From positions 62,001 to 126,000 of the forward strand of contig NZ_CP046620.1 in the NCBI RefSeq assembly GCF_009931615.1: 64,000 nucleotides of DNA, written 5' to 3'. The notes under the pieces were generated by a model. The model made no database searches. It was given only the letters and a program-made list of their open reading frames with translations, and had not been told where the DNA came from. Below, one piece after another: positions 1-8,776 of this stretch. The stretch is from Algicella marina (GTDB taxonomy: Bacteria > Pseudomonadota > Alphaproteobacteria > Rhodobacterales > Rhodobacteraceae). Within the stretch, counting starts at the first letter, position 1; every line of letters begins with the position of its first letter. Position numbers and translations under genes: made by a program.

Positions 1-1
1 C

Positions 2-1261
2 GAGAGGAAGTTGCGGGACAGTCGATCCGCCGCTGATGCTCGGCTGATGGACAGGGTGCGCGATCTGGAGGAAAGAAATGATGCGCTGATGAAGGCCCAG
101 GCGGAAACCGAACGGTCGAACATTGCAAGATCCGACTTGTTGGCCACCGTCAGTCATGAAGTCCGGACTCCGATGAACGGCGTCAAGGGCATGCTGGAAC
201 TGTTGAACGCGGATGGCATGGAGCTTGCTTCGGCGGAAATCGTAGACCGGGCAAGCGAAGCCACGGACAACCTGTTGACCGTCATCAACGACATACTTGA
301 CCATGCCAAGCTGGAGTCAGGCCGCATGACACTCCTGAACCAGAGATTTTCGCCGCGTGCCATAATGGATGGCGCGGTTTCCCTGATGGAGGCAAAAGCG
401 CTGCAAAAGGGCCTGACACTGTCGGCTACCGTTTCGCCGGATGTGCCGGAAATGCTGATCGGTGACGGTGCCCGGTTGCGGCAGGTGCTGCTGAACCTGA
501 TCGGCAACGCAGTCAAGTTCACGGAAGCGGGGCGTGTGGACGTGCGCATGGCTCATGACGAGGTTGCACGTGACGAGTGCCGCATCGATATTTCGGTTCG
601 CGATACCGGTATCGGCATCGAAAGGGAGCTTCAGAAGCAGCTTTTCAAACAGTTTTTCAAGGGTGACGCATCCGTTACGAGGCGATACGGCGGGGCCGGG
701 CTGGGGCTTGCCATCTCCAACCAGTTGGTGCGGTTGATGGGGGGGCGGATCGACGTAACCAGTGAGCCCGGTCAGGGGAGCGCTTTTCGTTTCTCGGTAC
801 GGTGCAGGATCGACTCCGCACCGCAGAGGGCGAGCGTCAACGACAGCGTCCTACCGTCAGCCGTTGTGCAGCCGTTGCGTGTGCTGGTGGCGGAGGACAA
901 CGAGACCAACCGATTCCACCTGCAGCATCTTTTGCGGCGGGCCGGACATGAGGTGGACGTCGTGGAGAACGGTGTGATGGCCATCGCGGCAGCGGAGGAA
1001 AAGAAGTACGATCTTATCCTCATGGATATTTTCATGCCGGAAATGGATGGGACCATGGCGGCACAGGCCATCCGTTCGATGGAGGGGTTGTCTGCGGAAA
1101 CACCGATCGTGGCAATCACCGCCAATGCGATGGTTGGCGACCGGGAGCATTACATGTCCAAGGGCATGGACGAGTACATCGCCAAGCCGATCGATGCCAA
1201 CACGCTGTTCTCCGCCATCTGGCGGGCTCTTGGGGGGCGCGACAGTCAGGCGCCCGCTTGA
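2..1261 (+). CDS. Hybrid sensor histidine kinase with receiver domain (5' end outside window)
   Basis: This is the C-terminal part of a hybrid two-component kinase. The frame is open to the first base, so the sensor region and true start lie upstream; the TTG at 11 is unlikely to be the start. A short coiled stretch leads into a HisKA dimerisation helix with the phospho-acceptor motif SHEVRTP. The ATPase domain follows, with an N box (LLNLIGNAVKF), a G1 box (DTGIGI) and a G2 box (GAGLGLAIS). A C-terminal receiver domain starts at LRVLVAEDN, has the acceptor aspartate in LMDIFMPEMDG, and ends near the conserved lysine in YIAKPI. All catalytic residues needed for autophosphorylation and internal transfer are visible. 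The signal sensed cannot be told because the N-terminus is missing. Confidence 0.93.
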   Translation, partial: ERKLRDSRSAADARLMDRVRDLEERNDALMKAQAETERSNIARSDLLATVSHEVRTPMNGVKGMLELLNADGMELASAEIVDRASEATDNLLTVINDILDHAKLESGRMTLLNQRFSPRAIMDGAVSLMEAKALQKGLTLSATVSPDVPEMLIGDGARLRQVLLNLIGNAVKFTEAGRVDVRMAHDEVARDECRIDISVRDTGIGIERELQKQLFKQFFKGDASVTRRYGGAGLGLAISNQLVRLMGGRIDVTSEPGQGSAFRFSVRCRIDSAPQRASVNDSVLPSAVVQPLRVLVAEDNETNRFHLQHLLRRAGHEVDVVENGVMAIAAAEEKKYDLILMDIFMPEMDGTMAAQAIRSMEGLSAETPIVAITANAMVGDREHYMSKGMDEYIAKPIDANTLFSAIWRALGGRDSQAPA

Positions 1262-1291
1262 TCGCACTTGCGAGATTTTGCGCCAGAACGA

Positions 1292-1322
1292 CAACGGGGC
1301 GCACCATTGGTACGCCCCATTG
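1292..1322. terminator. Hairpin between convergent genes
   Basis: An inverted repeat of about 15 bp per arm with two mismatches has GGGGCG pairing with CGCCCC and an ACCA/TGGT tip. It lies between the kinase stop (1261) and the cupredoxin stop (1339), which face each other. There is no clear T-run, so it is a plausible bidirectional terminator rather than a certain one. Confidence 0.5.
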
Positions 1323-1338
1323 TCCCGCTATTGGCTGA

Positions 1339-1647
1339 TCAGTTGGCGGTGACGACAGCCTTCATGGCCGGGTGGACCCTGCAGAAATAGGGAATGTCGC
1401 CAGAGCCAGTGACTGTGACGGTAGCGGATTTGCCGCGCACGAGACGGCCTGTGTCGAAGCTGCCATCATTGGCTGTGGCGGTGTGTGGGGCCGGACCCTC
1501 GTTGGTAAAAGTGATGGTGTCGCCGGATGCGACCGTCAGCGCTGCCGGGACATATTTGCCGCCGCGTATGGCGACGGAATGGTCGGCAGCAAAAGCGGAG
1601 GCGGAAAGGGCCAGGGAGAGTGCAAGGGCGGAAACGATCGTTCTCAT
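1339..1647 (-). CDS. Exported cupredoxin (plastocyanin/amicyanin-like)
   Basis: A small periplasmic blue-copper-type protein of 102 residues, probably an electron carrier. The ATG at 1647 is chosen because an AGGAC Shine-Dalgarno sits just upstream and a signal peptide starts there (MRTIVSALALSLALSASAFA); a longer TTG-started frame exists to 1677. The mature part is one cupredoxin beta-sandwich. All four type 1 copper ligands are visible: a His in PHTATA, and Cys, His and Met in FCRVHPAMKA. The copper-site motif and length fit pseudoazurin/amicyanin-like proteins. No partner oxidase or dehydrogenase lies next to it, so the redox partner is unknown. Confidence 0.9.
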   Translation of the reverse strand: MRTIVSALALSLALSASAFAADHSVAIRGGKYVPAALTVASGDTITFTNEGPAPHTATANDGSFDTGRLVRGKSATVTVTGSGDIPYFCRVHPAMKAVVTAN

Positions 1648-1835
1648 TGGGCTGTCCTGTGTGTTTTTGAGTTTCAAGTTCTGCGGGTCTCAGAGGGTCT
1701 ACGCGCCAGCTGCGGAAATTATTCTTGGTAAAATAACCTTTTTTATCCTTAGAAAGTGCCGCGGCCCGGAGCCCATGAGGCCGCGGCGAGCTGCAGCGGG
1801 GAGGGGACCCGCTGCGGCTGTTCTGATCGAGGGGC

Positions 1836-3290
1836 TCAGATCAGGAAGTCGTTGGCGTCGATCAGACCTGCGGAGCCGTGCAGGGCGATCTGGCCGTCGC
1901 CGCCAAGGGCTGTGAGATCGACCACGGCGATAGCTCCGTTGGTAGAAATCGCGGCTTCCAGTTCCGCTTCGCTGGCGATGTTGAAGGCCGTCAGGTCAAT
2001 CAGGTCGCTGCCATCTTCAAAACCGAAGATGCGATCCTCTCCAGCGTTCAGTTCAAAAACGAACACGTCCGAGCCGGCACCGCCGTTAAGCGTATCATTG
2101 CCCGCACCACCGTTCAGGATATCGTCGCCGCCGAAGCCGCGCAAAAAGTCGCCGCCGGCGCCGCCATCAAGAACATCGTCGCCACCACCGGCCGACATGT
2201 CATCGTTGCCCTGACCGCCGAACATAAGATCGTTACCGTTGGCACCTGCCAATGTGTCGGCACCGCGCTGACCATAAAGTGTGTCGTTGCCTGCACCGCC
2301 GTTGATATCGTCGTCTCCAGCGCCACCAAAAATCGTGTCGTCGCCACCCTGGCCAAAGATGGAACCGTTTACCGTGCCGCCGCGTCCGTCGAAGACATCA
2401 TCTCCATTGGCGAGGGCGACGTTGCCGTTGAGGGTGCCTGTGTTGAAAATGTTCTCGATGCCGGAGCTGCCCTGAATGGCGCGGGGGCCGTTCGAGGCTA
2501 TCGTGCCGGAGTTGATGAGGGTGTTGATGTTCTCCTGTGCAATGTCTGACTGGAAGAAGACGCCTTCCAGAACACCTTCGATCGTGCCGGAGTTCTGAAC
2601 AGTTGCGCCCGTCCCGTTGACGCTGAGTGCGATCTCGTCGCTGGTGATCGAACCGGAGTTGATGACCTGCATTGCGCCTTCGCTGAAGAGGTCGATGCCG
2701 AATTCGCCGCCGAAGATGGAACCGGAATTGAGGACAGTTGCGCCGGTGCCGTCGAGCCGGATGCCATTAAGCCCACCGGAGATCGAGCCGGCGTTGACGA
2801 GGTTCAGGCTGCCAGAAGAGCTAAGGTCGAAGCCTTCGAGGTTGGAACTGACGCTGCCGTTGTTGAAAAAGGACTGGCCAAAGTTGTTGTCGTTGGTGAC
2901 GCCGTCACTTTCGCCGAAAATGGTGCCGTTGTTGATGAAGACGGAGTTGTTTCCTTCCATCTCCACGCCCTGATCGAACAGGCCGGTGACGGACCCGTTG
3001 TTGAGGAAGAACGCGTTGTCGTTCAGCATCCGGACGCCGTCGGATTCGCCTTCGACGGTGCCGGTCGTACCGATCTGGAGGGAAGAGTCGAGGCCGCCGA
3101 TTTCAATGCCATCGGATCCGGCGATGACGGTGCCGTCGACGAAGACGGTCATGTCGGCTGCAGATGTGATCAGAGCATCGTTGCCTGCGACGGTTGTGTC
3201 GACGGTCTCACCGGTTGCGAGCTTGAAGGTTTCGCCGGCGGCATCAAGAGTGACCTGATCGGTTGTGCTTTCGATAAGTGTGATGGGCAT
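1836..3290 (-). CDS. RTX calcium-binding repeat protein 1 with beta-helix-like N-terminus
   Basis: A 484-residue protein, probably secreted. The ATG at 3290 has GGAG 8 nt upstream and is preferred over the longer frame to 3362. Residues of about 60-295 are a series of imperfect 20-25-residue units with NSGSI or NNGTI cores, resembling a right-handed beta-helix. From about 295 to 430 there are roughly ten glycine-aspartate nonapeptides of the GGxGxDxLxGG type that bind calcium. The last 55 residues form a module (GSDLIDLTAFN, LGGDG, DANDFLI) shared with the two RTX proteins at 36.4-38.9 kb. There is no N-terminal signal peptide, which fits type I secretion, but no transporter genes are in the window. 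Ligand and role are unknown. Confidence 0.87.
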   Translation of the reverse strand: MPITLIESTTDQVTLDAAGETFKLATGETVDTTVAGNDALITSAADMTVFVDGTVIAGSDGIEIGGLDSSLQIGTTGTVEGESDGVRMLNDNAFFLNNGSVTGLFDQGVEMEGNNSVFINNGTIFGESDGVTNDNNFGQSFFNNGSVSSNLEGFDLSSSGSLNLVNAGSISGGLNGIRLDGTGATVLNSGSIFGGEFGIDLFSEGAMQVINSGSITSDEIALSVNGTGATVQNSGTIEGVLEGVFFQSDIAQENINTLINSGTIASNGPRAIQGSSGIENIFNTGTLNGNVALANGDDVFDGRGGTVNGSIFGQGGDDTIFGGAGDDDINGGAGNDTLYGQRGADTLAGANGNDLMFGGQGNDDMSAGGGDDVLDGGAGGDFLRGFGGDDILNGGAGNDTLNGGAGSDVFVFELNAGEDRIFGFEDGSDLIDLTAFNIASEAELEAAISTNGAIAVVDLTALGGDGQIALHGSAGLIDANDFLI

Positions 3291-3408
3291 GGACTCAACT
3301 CCGGGATTGGGAACGCAGGTTCCTTGATTGAAATTCGGACAGGCTTTGTGCCTGCCTCCCATCGCTTACGCAGGAAGCCGCAGAATTATTCGGAGCCTTT
3401 GAATTTTT

Positions 3409-4350
3409 TCAGGATTTGCGCTGGCGGGGATGGCTGGCGCTGTAGATCTCCATCAGCCGTGCCTGATCCACGCCCGTGTAGGTCTGGGTTGTTGCAAGTG
3501 AAGCATGGCCCAGAAGATCCTGAATGGTGCGCAGGTCGCCGCCGGCTTCAAGAAGATGAGTGGCGAAGCTGTGGCGCAACGCGTGGGGCGTCGTCGTTTC
3601 CGGCAGGCCGGAGAGGGCGCGGAGATCGCGAACGAGTTTCTGCACCTGGGCCGGGTTCAGCGGGCCGCCGCGCAGGCCGCGAAAAATCGGACTGTCGGGG
3701 GTCGCGGGATGCGGGCAGAGGGTGAGGTAACGGTCAAGGGCGTTGCGCACGGCGGGCAGGACGGGGACGATGCGGGTCTTGTTGCCTTTGCCTGTGATGC
3801 GAAGGGTGTCTCCAAGTGGCAGGACAGCATGGGTGAGGCCGAGGCCTTCGGATATGCGCAGGCCGCAACCGTAGAGCAGGGTGAGGATGGCGGCGTCACG
3901 GGCGTTGATCCAAGGTTCGTCGTGCATCAGCGGTACATCGGAAATCATCGCCCGGGCGGCATCTGCGGTTACCGGGCGTGGCAGGCGGGCTTTCAGACGG
4001 GGCGAACGGGTGGCGGTCACGGCGGATGCTTCGATACCTTCGGTCTCTGCCAGCCAGCGATAGAAGGATTTTACCGCCGAGAGCGCGCGGGCGAGGGAGC
4101 GGGCTTCGATGCCGCGCCCACGCTCGGACGCCATCCAGGCCCGCATGTCCCGCGTTGTTATCTCTCCCAGCGCCTCGCGCCCGGCCGGGCCACCCCAATG
4201 GCCGGCGAGAAAGCCGAGAAAACCAGCGACATCACGGCGGTAGGCCTCGATTGTGTGGGGGCTGGCATCGCGCAGGCCTTTGAGGCCCTCCAGCCAGCGC
4301 GAGAGGAGATCGGACGCGCCGGCGGAAAGCTCGAATGCGGAGTCTACCAT
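3409..4350 (-). CDS. xerC: Site-specific tyrosine recombinase XerC
   Basis: A 313-residue tyrosine recombinase that, with XerD, resolves chromosome dimers at dif. The N-terminal SAM-like core-binding domain carries the typical SPHTIEAYRRD stretch. The catalytic domain shows the full active set: Arg in YGCGLRISE, Lys in GKGNKTR, His-x-x-Arg in HALRHSF, His in LLGHAS and the Tyr nucleophile in TQTYT. It is next to a DUF484 gene, as xerC is in many proteobacteria, which favours XerC over XerD. The ATG at 4350 is chosen over an upstream TTG at 4404; the Shine-Dalgarno is weak in both cases. Confidence 0.93.
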   Translation of the reverse strand: MVDSAFELSAGASDLLSRWLEGLKGLRDASPHTIEAYRRDVAGFLGFLAGHWGGPAGREALGEITTRDMRAWMASERGRGIEARSLARALSAVKSFYRWLAETEGIEASAVTATRSPRLKARLPRPVTADAARAMISDVPLMHDEPWINARDAAILTLLYGCGLRISEGLGLTHAVLPLGDTLRITGKGNKTRIVPVLPAVRNALDRYLTLCPHPATPDSPIFRGLRGGPLNPAQVQKLVRDLRALSGLPETTTPHALRHSFATHLLEAGGDLRTIQDLLGHASLATTQTYTGVDQARLMEIYSASHPRQRKS

Positions 4351-4416
4351 GCCTGTTGATCTTTTCTGCCCGCCGCAGTTTAGCTCAATTGGTTGTGATG
4401 GCAAAGCGCCGCCAGC

Positions 4417-5139
4417 TCAGGCCAGCCAGCGGCGTAGCATTTTCTCGAAGGACAGGCCAAAAAAGTTAAGCAGGTCGGTGCCCTGTTCGGGGTGGAAGCG
4501 CTGGGCATCCTCCGCTCCGAGGGCAAGCAGGCCGGGCAAGGTTCCCGGACCGAGATCAAGCTTGATCAGCGCTTCGGACTGAACCCATTTCGGCTGGTCC
4601 GCATAGAGGCCGTCGAGCTCCGCACGGGTTGGGCGCAACGTGACGCGGCGGGGCGCGACCTCCGGATTGCCGGTCAGATAACTGTCGATACTGCCCTTGG
4701 GCAGCGCGATGACGGTTGTGGCGAGCGGACCGGCGGGGCCAAGCGCCTGGCCCGGTGCGGCGGAGGCGGTTTCCAGCCCCAGTCGGATGACATCCAGCGA
4801 CAGGATATTGGCTACATCCTGCCCGAGCGAGGCGAGGAATTCCTTGAAACTTGCGGCTTCCAGCAAGGCCAGCACGGCGCGATGAACCTGCTGTGTGCCG
4901 GCGAGGTTCTCATAGGCGGCGGCGATGACGTGGCGGTGAGTTTCCTCCAGCCTGTCCAACCGATCCTCCAGCCTGTCGACCAGTTTTCCGCGCAGATCCA
5001 CGACATTGCGCCCGGCGGAGGAAGTACCCCCCGCCTCCAGCAGAGCGGCCATGAGCTCCCGATCCTCGAGGATCACGCTCGGATCCTTGAGAATCTGGCT
5101 TTTCAGCGCGCTCGTCGGTTTGGGCGCCTCGTCAGACAA
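4417..5139 (-). CDS. DUF484 family protein
   Basis: A 240-residue cytoplasmic protein of the DUF484 family, which has a GAF-like fold and no established biochemical role. The N-terminus (FLRRHP-like region, here [20 protein letters not shown]) is the usual helical head, followed by a coiled segment and a GAF-like C-terminal domain. The best start is a TTG at 5139 that lies inside the 3' end of the transaldolase gene (8-nt overlap), with AGAAG just upstream. This arrangement suggests translational coupling. xerC follows 66 nt downstream on the same strand, the usual neighbour of this family. Confidence 0.85.
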   Translation of the reverse strand: MSDEAPKPTSALKSQILKDPSVILEDRELMAALLEAGGTSSAGRNVVDLRGKLVDRLEDRLDRLEETHRHVIAAAYENLAGTQQVHRAVLALLEAASFKEFLASLGQDVANILSLDVIRLGLETASAAPGQALGPAGPLATTVIALPKGSIDSYLTGNPEVAPRRVTLRPTRAELDGLYADQPKWVQSEALIKLDLGPGTLPGLLALGAEDAQRFHPEQGTDLLNFFGLSFEKMLRRWLA

Positions 5140-5785
5140 TCTTCTGCCCGGTCTTGGCCCAATCCTTCAGGAAAGCGTCGAGCCCCTTGTCCGTCAGCGG
5201 GTGATCGGCCAGTTTCATCAGCACTTCCGGCGGTGCGGTGATCACGTCGGCGCCGATCAGCGCTGACTGGGTAACGTGATTGACTGTCCGGATGGAGGCG
5301 GCGAGGATTTCCGTCTCGAAGCCATAGTTATCGTAGATTGTGCGGATGTCGGAGATCAACTCCATCCCGTCCATGTTGATGTCGTCCAGTCGGCCGATGA
5401 AGGGTGAGATGAAGGTGGCGCCGGCCTTGGCTGCGAGCAGCGCCTGATTGGCGGAAAAGCAGAGCGTGACATTGACCATCCGGCCTTCATCGGAGAGAAC
5501 CTTGCAGGCCCTGAGACCAGCCCAAGTGAGGGGGACCTTGACGGTGATGTTGTCGGCGATTTTTGCCAGCTTTCGGCCTTCGGAAATCATGTCGTCGGCT
5601 TCCGTGGCCACAACCTCGGCCGAGACGGGGCCGGGGACGAGATCGCAGATTTCCTTCGTCACCTCGAGGATGTCACGGCCTGACTTCAGGATGAGAGACG
5701 GGTTCGTGGTGACACCGTCGACCATTCCGTACTCGGCAAGTTCCCTGATCTTGTCGATTTCTGCGCTGTCTACGAAGAATTTCAT
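5132..5785 (-). CDS. Transaldolase / fructose-6-phosphate aldolase-like protein
   Basis: A 217-residue short transaldolase of the TalC/Fsa type, a class I aldolase acting on sugar phosphates in the non-oxidative pentose phosphate route or as a fructose-6-phosphate aldolase. The start [16 protein letters not shown] and the GVTTNPSLI motif are diagnostic. The Schiff-base lysine lies in [10 protein letters not shown]. Length matches the short subfamily. Sequence alone does not separate true transaldolase from aldolase activity. It is the first gene of a leftward unit with DUF484 and xerC; priA is divergent 84 nt away. Confidence 0.92.
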   Translation of the reverse strand: MKFFVDSAEIDKIRELAEYGMVDGVTTNPSLILKSGRDILEVTKEICDLVPGPVSAEVVATEADDMISEGRKLAKIADNITVKVPLTWAGLRACKVLSDEGRMVNVTLCFSANQALLAAKAGATFISPFIGRLDDINMDGMELISDIRTIYDNYGFETEILAASIRTVNHVTQSALIGADVITAPPEVLMKLADHPLTDKGLDAFLKDWAKTGQKIV

Positions 5786-5869
5786 GGCATCCTATCCGGT
5801 CCTGGGGTGGGTTTGGCCGGACCATATCGCATGGCTTGGCGAAGGGAAACACCTTCCGGGCAGCGGGCA

Positions 5870-8056
5870 ATGACGGAGACCCATTTTGCTCAAGGGGCAC
5901 TGATTTCGGTGTTGACGTCGGAGCCGCTGGACCGATTCCTGGACTACCGTGCGCCGGAAGGCGGCGTGCAACTCGGTTCCTTCGTACGCGTGCCACTGGG
6001 GCCGCGCAGGGTGCTGGGAGTCGTCTGGGGGCCGGGAGCGGGCGACTTCGACATTGCCAGAATACGGCCGGTGCATGCAGTGCTTGATGTGCCGCCGATG
6101 GCAGAGGCGATGCGCGCCTTCCTGACCCGTGCTGCCGAATATACGCTGACGCCGCTGGAGGCGATGCTGCGGTTGGCGACGCGGGTGCCGGACCTAGGTG
6201 CACCACCTGGGATGCGCAAGGTACTGCGTCGTGGCGTGGGCGAGCCGGACAGGCTGACGGACGCGCGGGCGCGGGTATTGGAGGTACTCGAGAGTGGTGG
6301 CGTATTCGCTCCGGGAGAGTTGAGTGCGCTGGCCGGGGTCAGCGCATCGGTCATTTCCGGGCTGGAAAAGCAGGGTGTGGTCGACCGGGTGGCGGCACCG
6401 CGCGACGCGCCATTCGACATTCTTCAACCTGACCTGCGAGGCAAGGAGTTGAATGAGGATCAGCAACGGGCGGCCACAGCGTTGCGCGAGGCGGTAAGAA
6501 GCGGGGCTTACGGGACAACGCTGCTGAAAGGTGTGACCGGTTCGGGCAAGACGGAGGTCTATCTCGAGGCAGTGGCGGAGGCACTGCGGGCAGGGCGACA
6601 GGCGCTGGTGCTGTTGCCGGAGATCGCACTGACGGGCGCGTTTCTGGAGCGGGTGGAGGCGCGATTTGGCGCGCGACCGGCGGAATGGCATTCGGGGGTC
6701 ACGCAGGCCGACCGGCGCCGCTGCTGGCGGGGGGTGACCAGCGGCGAAGCAAGGCTTGTCGTCGGCGCCCGGTCGGCGCTGTTCCTGCCGTTCCGCGATC
6801 TTGGGCTGATCGTTGTCGATGAAGAGCATGACACCTCCTACAAGCAGGAAGACGGGGTGCTTTATCATGCCCGGGATATGGCGGTGCTGCGCGCGTCGAT
6901 GACTTCGGCTGCGGTGGTGCTGGCGTCGGCGACGCCGGCGCTGGAGAGTTGGGCAAACGCGAGAGCGGGAAAATACGCGCGGCTCGATCTGACGGAGCGT
7001 TTCGGCGTGGCGGAAATGCCGGAAATGGCGGCGCTGGACCTGCGGTCTGACCGCCCGGAGCCTGGGCGCTGGGTGGCGGAAGGTTTGCGGGCGGCGACGC
7101 AGGCGCGGCTGGCGGCAAACGAACAGGTCTTGTGGTTTCTGAATCGTCGCGGCTATGCGCCGGTAACGCAGTGCCGCGCCTGCGGTGAGCAGATCGGTTG
7201 TCATGAATGCGATGCGCGGATGGTTGAGCATCGGTTCCGCAAAATCCTGATGTGCCATCAGTGCGGGGCAGAGCGGGCGGTGCCCACGGCCTGCCCGGCC
7301 TGTGGCAAGGAAGGGATGATGGCGGCCATCGGGCCCGGCGTTGAGCGGTTGGCCGAGGAAGCGCTTGCGCTGTTTCCAGAGGCACAGGTGGAGATACTGA
7401 GTTCCGACCAGACGGAAAGTGCGCGGGCGCTGAAGGCACGGATCGACGCGATTGCCGCGGGCGGTGCCGATATCATCATCGGTACCCAGATCGTTGCCAA
7501 AGGGCACAATTTCCCGAACCTGACGCTGGTCGGCGTGATCGACGCTGATCTTGGCCTGCAGGGTGGCGATCTGCGGGCTTCGGAGCGGACGTTCCAACTG
7601 GTGCGCCAGGTCGCAGGTCGTGCGGGGCGGGCAGAACGCCGGGGCAGCGCGTTGATTCAGACCTGCGTACCGGATCATCCGGTGATCGCGGCCATCCTTT
7701 CCGGTGACGAGGAAGAATTCTGGGCGGCGGAAGCCGCGGCTCGGGAGGCAGCGGGCGTGCCGCCATACGGACGGATGGCAGGTGTCATTGTCAGCGGGCC
7801 GGACGAGGCCCGCGTCGTCGACGTGGCGCGGGAACTGGGACGGCGCAGCGACATGTTGCTGGCCGAAGGGGCGCAGGTGTTCGGTCCGGCCGCTGCACAG
7901 ATTGCCCGGATTCGCGGGAAGTTTCGCTATCGGTTGCTGGTCAAGGCCCCGAAGGGGCGCGTGATCCAGCCAGCACTTTCGAAATGGCGGGCGTCGGTAA
8001 AATTGCCGCCGAACGTGCGGGTGGTGCTGGACATCGACCCGCAGAGCTTTTTCTGA
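5870..8056 (+). CDS. priA: Primosomal protein N' (replication restart helicase PriA)
   Basis: A 728-residue superfamily 2 helicase that reloads the replisome at stalled forks. The ATG at 5870 (MTETHFAQG) gives the family's usual length; the frame is open upstream to a GTG at 5807. The N-terminal DNA-binding domain precedes a Walker A motif (GVTGSGKTEVYL) and a DEEH Walker B box (VVDEEHDTSYK). A zinc-binding insertion carries eight cysteines in four CxxC pairs (CRAC, CHEC, CHQC, CPAC). Motifs V and VI (GTQIVAKGHNFPNL, QVAGRAGRAE) follow. The next gene starts on the base after its stop codon. Confidence 0.96.
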   Translation: MTETHFAQGALISVLTSEPLDRFLDYRAPEGGVQLGSFVRVPLGPRRVLGVVWGPGAGDFDIARIRPVHAVLDVPPMAEAMRAFLTRAAEYTLTPLEAMLRLATRVPDLGAPPGMRKVLRRGVGEPDRLTDARARVLEVLESGGVFAPGELSALAGVSASVISGLEKQGVVDRVAAPRDAPFDILQPDLRGKELNEDQQRAATALREAVRSGAYGTTLLKGVTGSGKTEVYLEAVAEALRAGRQALVLLPEIALTGAFLERVEARFGARPAEWHSGVTQADRRRCWRGVTSGEARLVVGARSALFLPFRDLGLIVVDEEHDTSYKQEDGVLYHARDMAVLRASMTSAAVVLASATPALESWANARAGKYARLDLTERFGVAEMPEMAALDLRSDRPEPGRWVAEGLRAATQARLAANEQVLWFLNRRGYAPVTQCRACGEQIGCHECDARMVEHRFRKILMCHQCGAERAVPTACPACGKEGMMAAIGPGVERLAEEALALFPEAQVEILSSDQTESARALKARIDAIAAGGADIIIGTQIVAKGHNFPNLTLVGVIDADLGLQGGDLRASERTFQLVRQVAGRAGRAERRGSALIQTCVPDHPVIAAILSGDEEEFWAAEAAAREAAGVPPYGRMAGVIVSGPDEARVVDVARELGRRSDMLLAEGAQVFGPAAAQIARIRGKFRYRLLVKAPKGRVIQPALSKWRASVKLPPNVRVVLDIDPQSFF

Positions 8057-8758
8057 ATGCGGTGGGTGATCACCATCGCGCTGATTGTCGGGTTCGCCGG
8101 GGCGGCCCTGCCGGGACCACAACAGATGGTGCTGCCGGAGGCGTTCGGGTTCGAAGAGGTGGCACCGGCGGTATTCGCGCCGCCGTCAATGACAGATGAC
8201 GCACGGCGTCGCGCACTGGCGGCGCTGGATGCGGGCGAGACGGTTGTCGAGGCATGGTTCGGCAGGCCGTTCACGCGGCCGATGGTCGTGCTCTGTCCTG
8301 GTGACAGTTGCGATGCGGCCTTTGGAGACAACGGCCGGCGCGGTGCAGCATATGGCAGTTTCGCCGTGCGCCTGGGAGACAGCGGCATGACGCCCGTGAT
8401 CGCGGCGCATGAATTCACCCATACGGAACTCAAGCGCGAGGTCGGACTATTGCGCGTTGCGGCTGGTGCCTTCCCGGCCTGGTTCGACGAGGGATTGGCG
8501 GTACTGGTGTCAGGGGACACCCGGTTCGACGCCCCGGTTCCCAAGGCCGTGCTTGCTGATCTGCGTGCGCGCGACGCGTGGTGGCAATGGGATGCGCTGG
8601 TGGAGGCGCATGGCTCCCGCGTTGCCTATGCAGGCGCAACGACGCTGGTGGAGGAAATTCTGGACGAAATCGGCCGCACAGGTGTACTCGCAGTGGTGTC
8701 CCGGATGGCAGAGGGGGCGGGTTTTGCTGACGCACTGGCTGCCGTACGCGGAGGCTGA
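8057..8758 (+). CDS. Putative exported zinc metallopeptidase-like protein (HEXXH)
   Basis: A 233-residue protein whose ATG follows the priA stop codon with no gap, so it is probably translated by coupling. It begins with a hydrophobic segment (MRWVITIALIVGFAGAALPG) that fits a signal peptide or membrane anchor. In the middle it has HEFTH, a classical HEXXH zinc motif. About 30 residues later comes AWFDEGLA, where the glutamate matches the third zinc ligand of gluzincin (peptidase MA) proteins. I recognise no named family beyond that fold. It could be a periplasmic protease or an inactive relative. The link to replication restart may be only positional. Confidence 0.72.
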   Translation: MRWVITIALIVGFAGAALPGPQQMVLPEAFGFEEVAPAVFAPPSMTDDARRRALAALDAGETVVEAWFGRPFTRPMVVLCPGDSCDAAFGDNGRRGAAYGSFAVRLGDSGMTPVIAAHEFTHTELKREVGLLRVAAGAFPAWFDEGLAVLVSGDTRFDAPVPKAVLADLRARDAWWQWDALVEAHGSRVAYAGATTLVEEILDEIGRTGVLAVVSRMAEGAGFADALAAVRGG

Positions 8759-8776
8759 GGCGCAGCCGCTGTCATC

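Noticed and set aside
1836-2549. Plus-strand open frames through the RTX genes (also at 36.4-38.6 kb)
   Set aside because: Glycine-aspartate repeats read backwards give long open Ala/Val/Ser frames; the minus-strand frames have the true nonapeptide pattern.
6194-8122. Long 642-residue open frame on the minus strand
   Set aside because: It lies antisense to priA, whose helicase and zinc motifs are unmistakable. The translation is rich in Arg, Pro and His, as expected for a shadow frame in GC-rich DNA.
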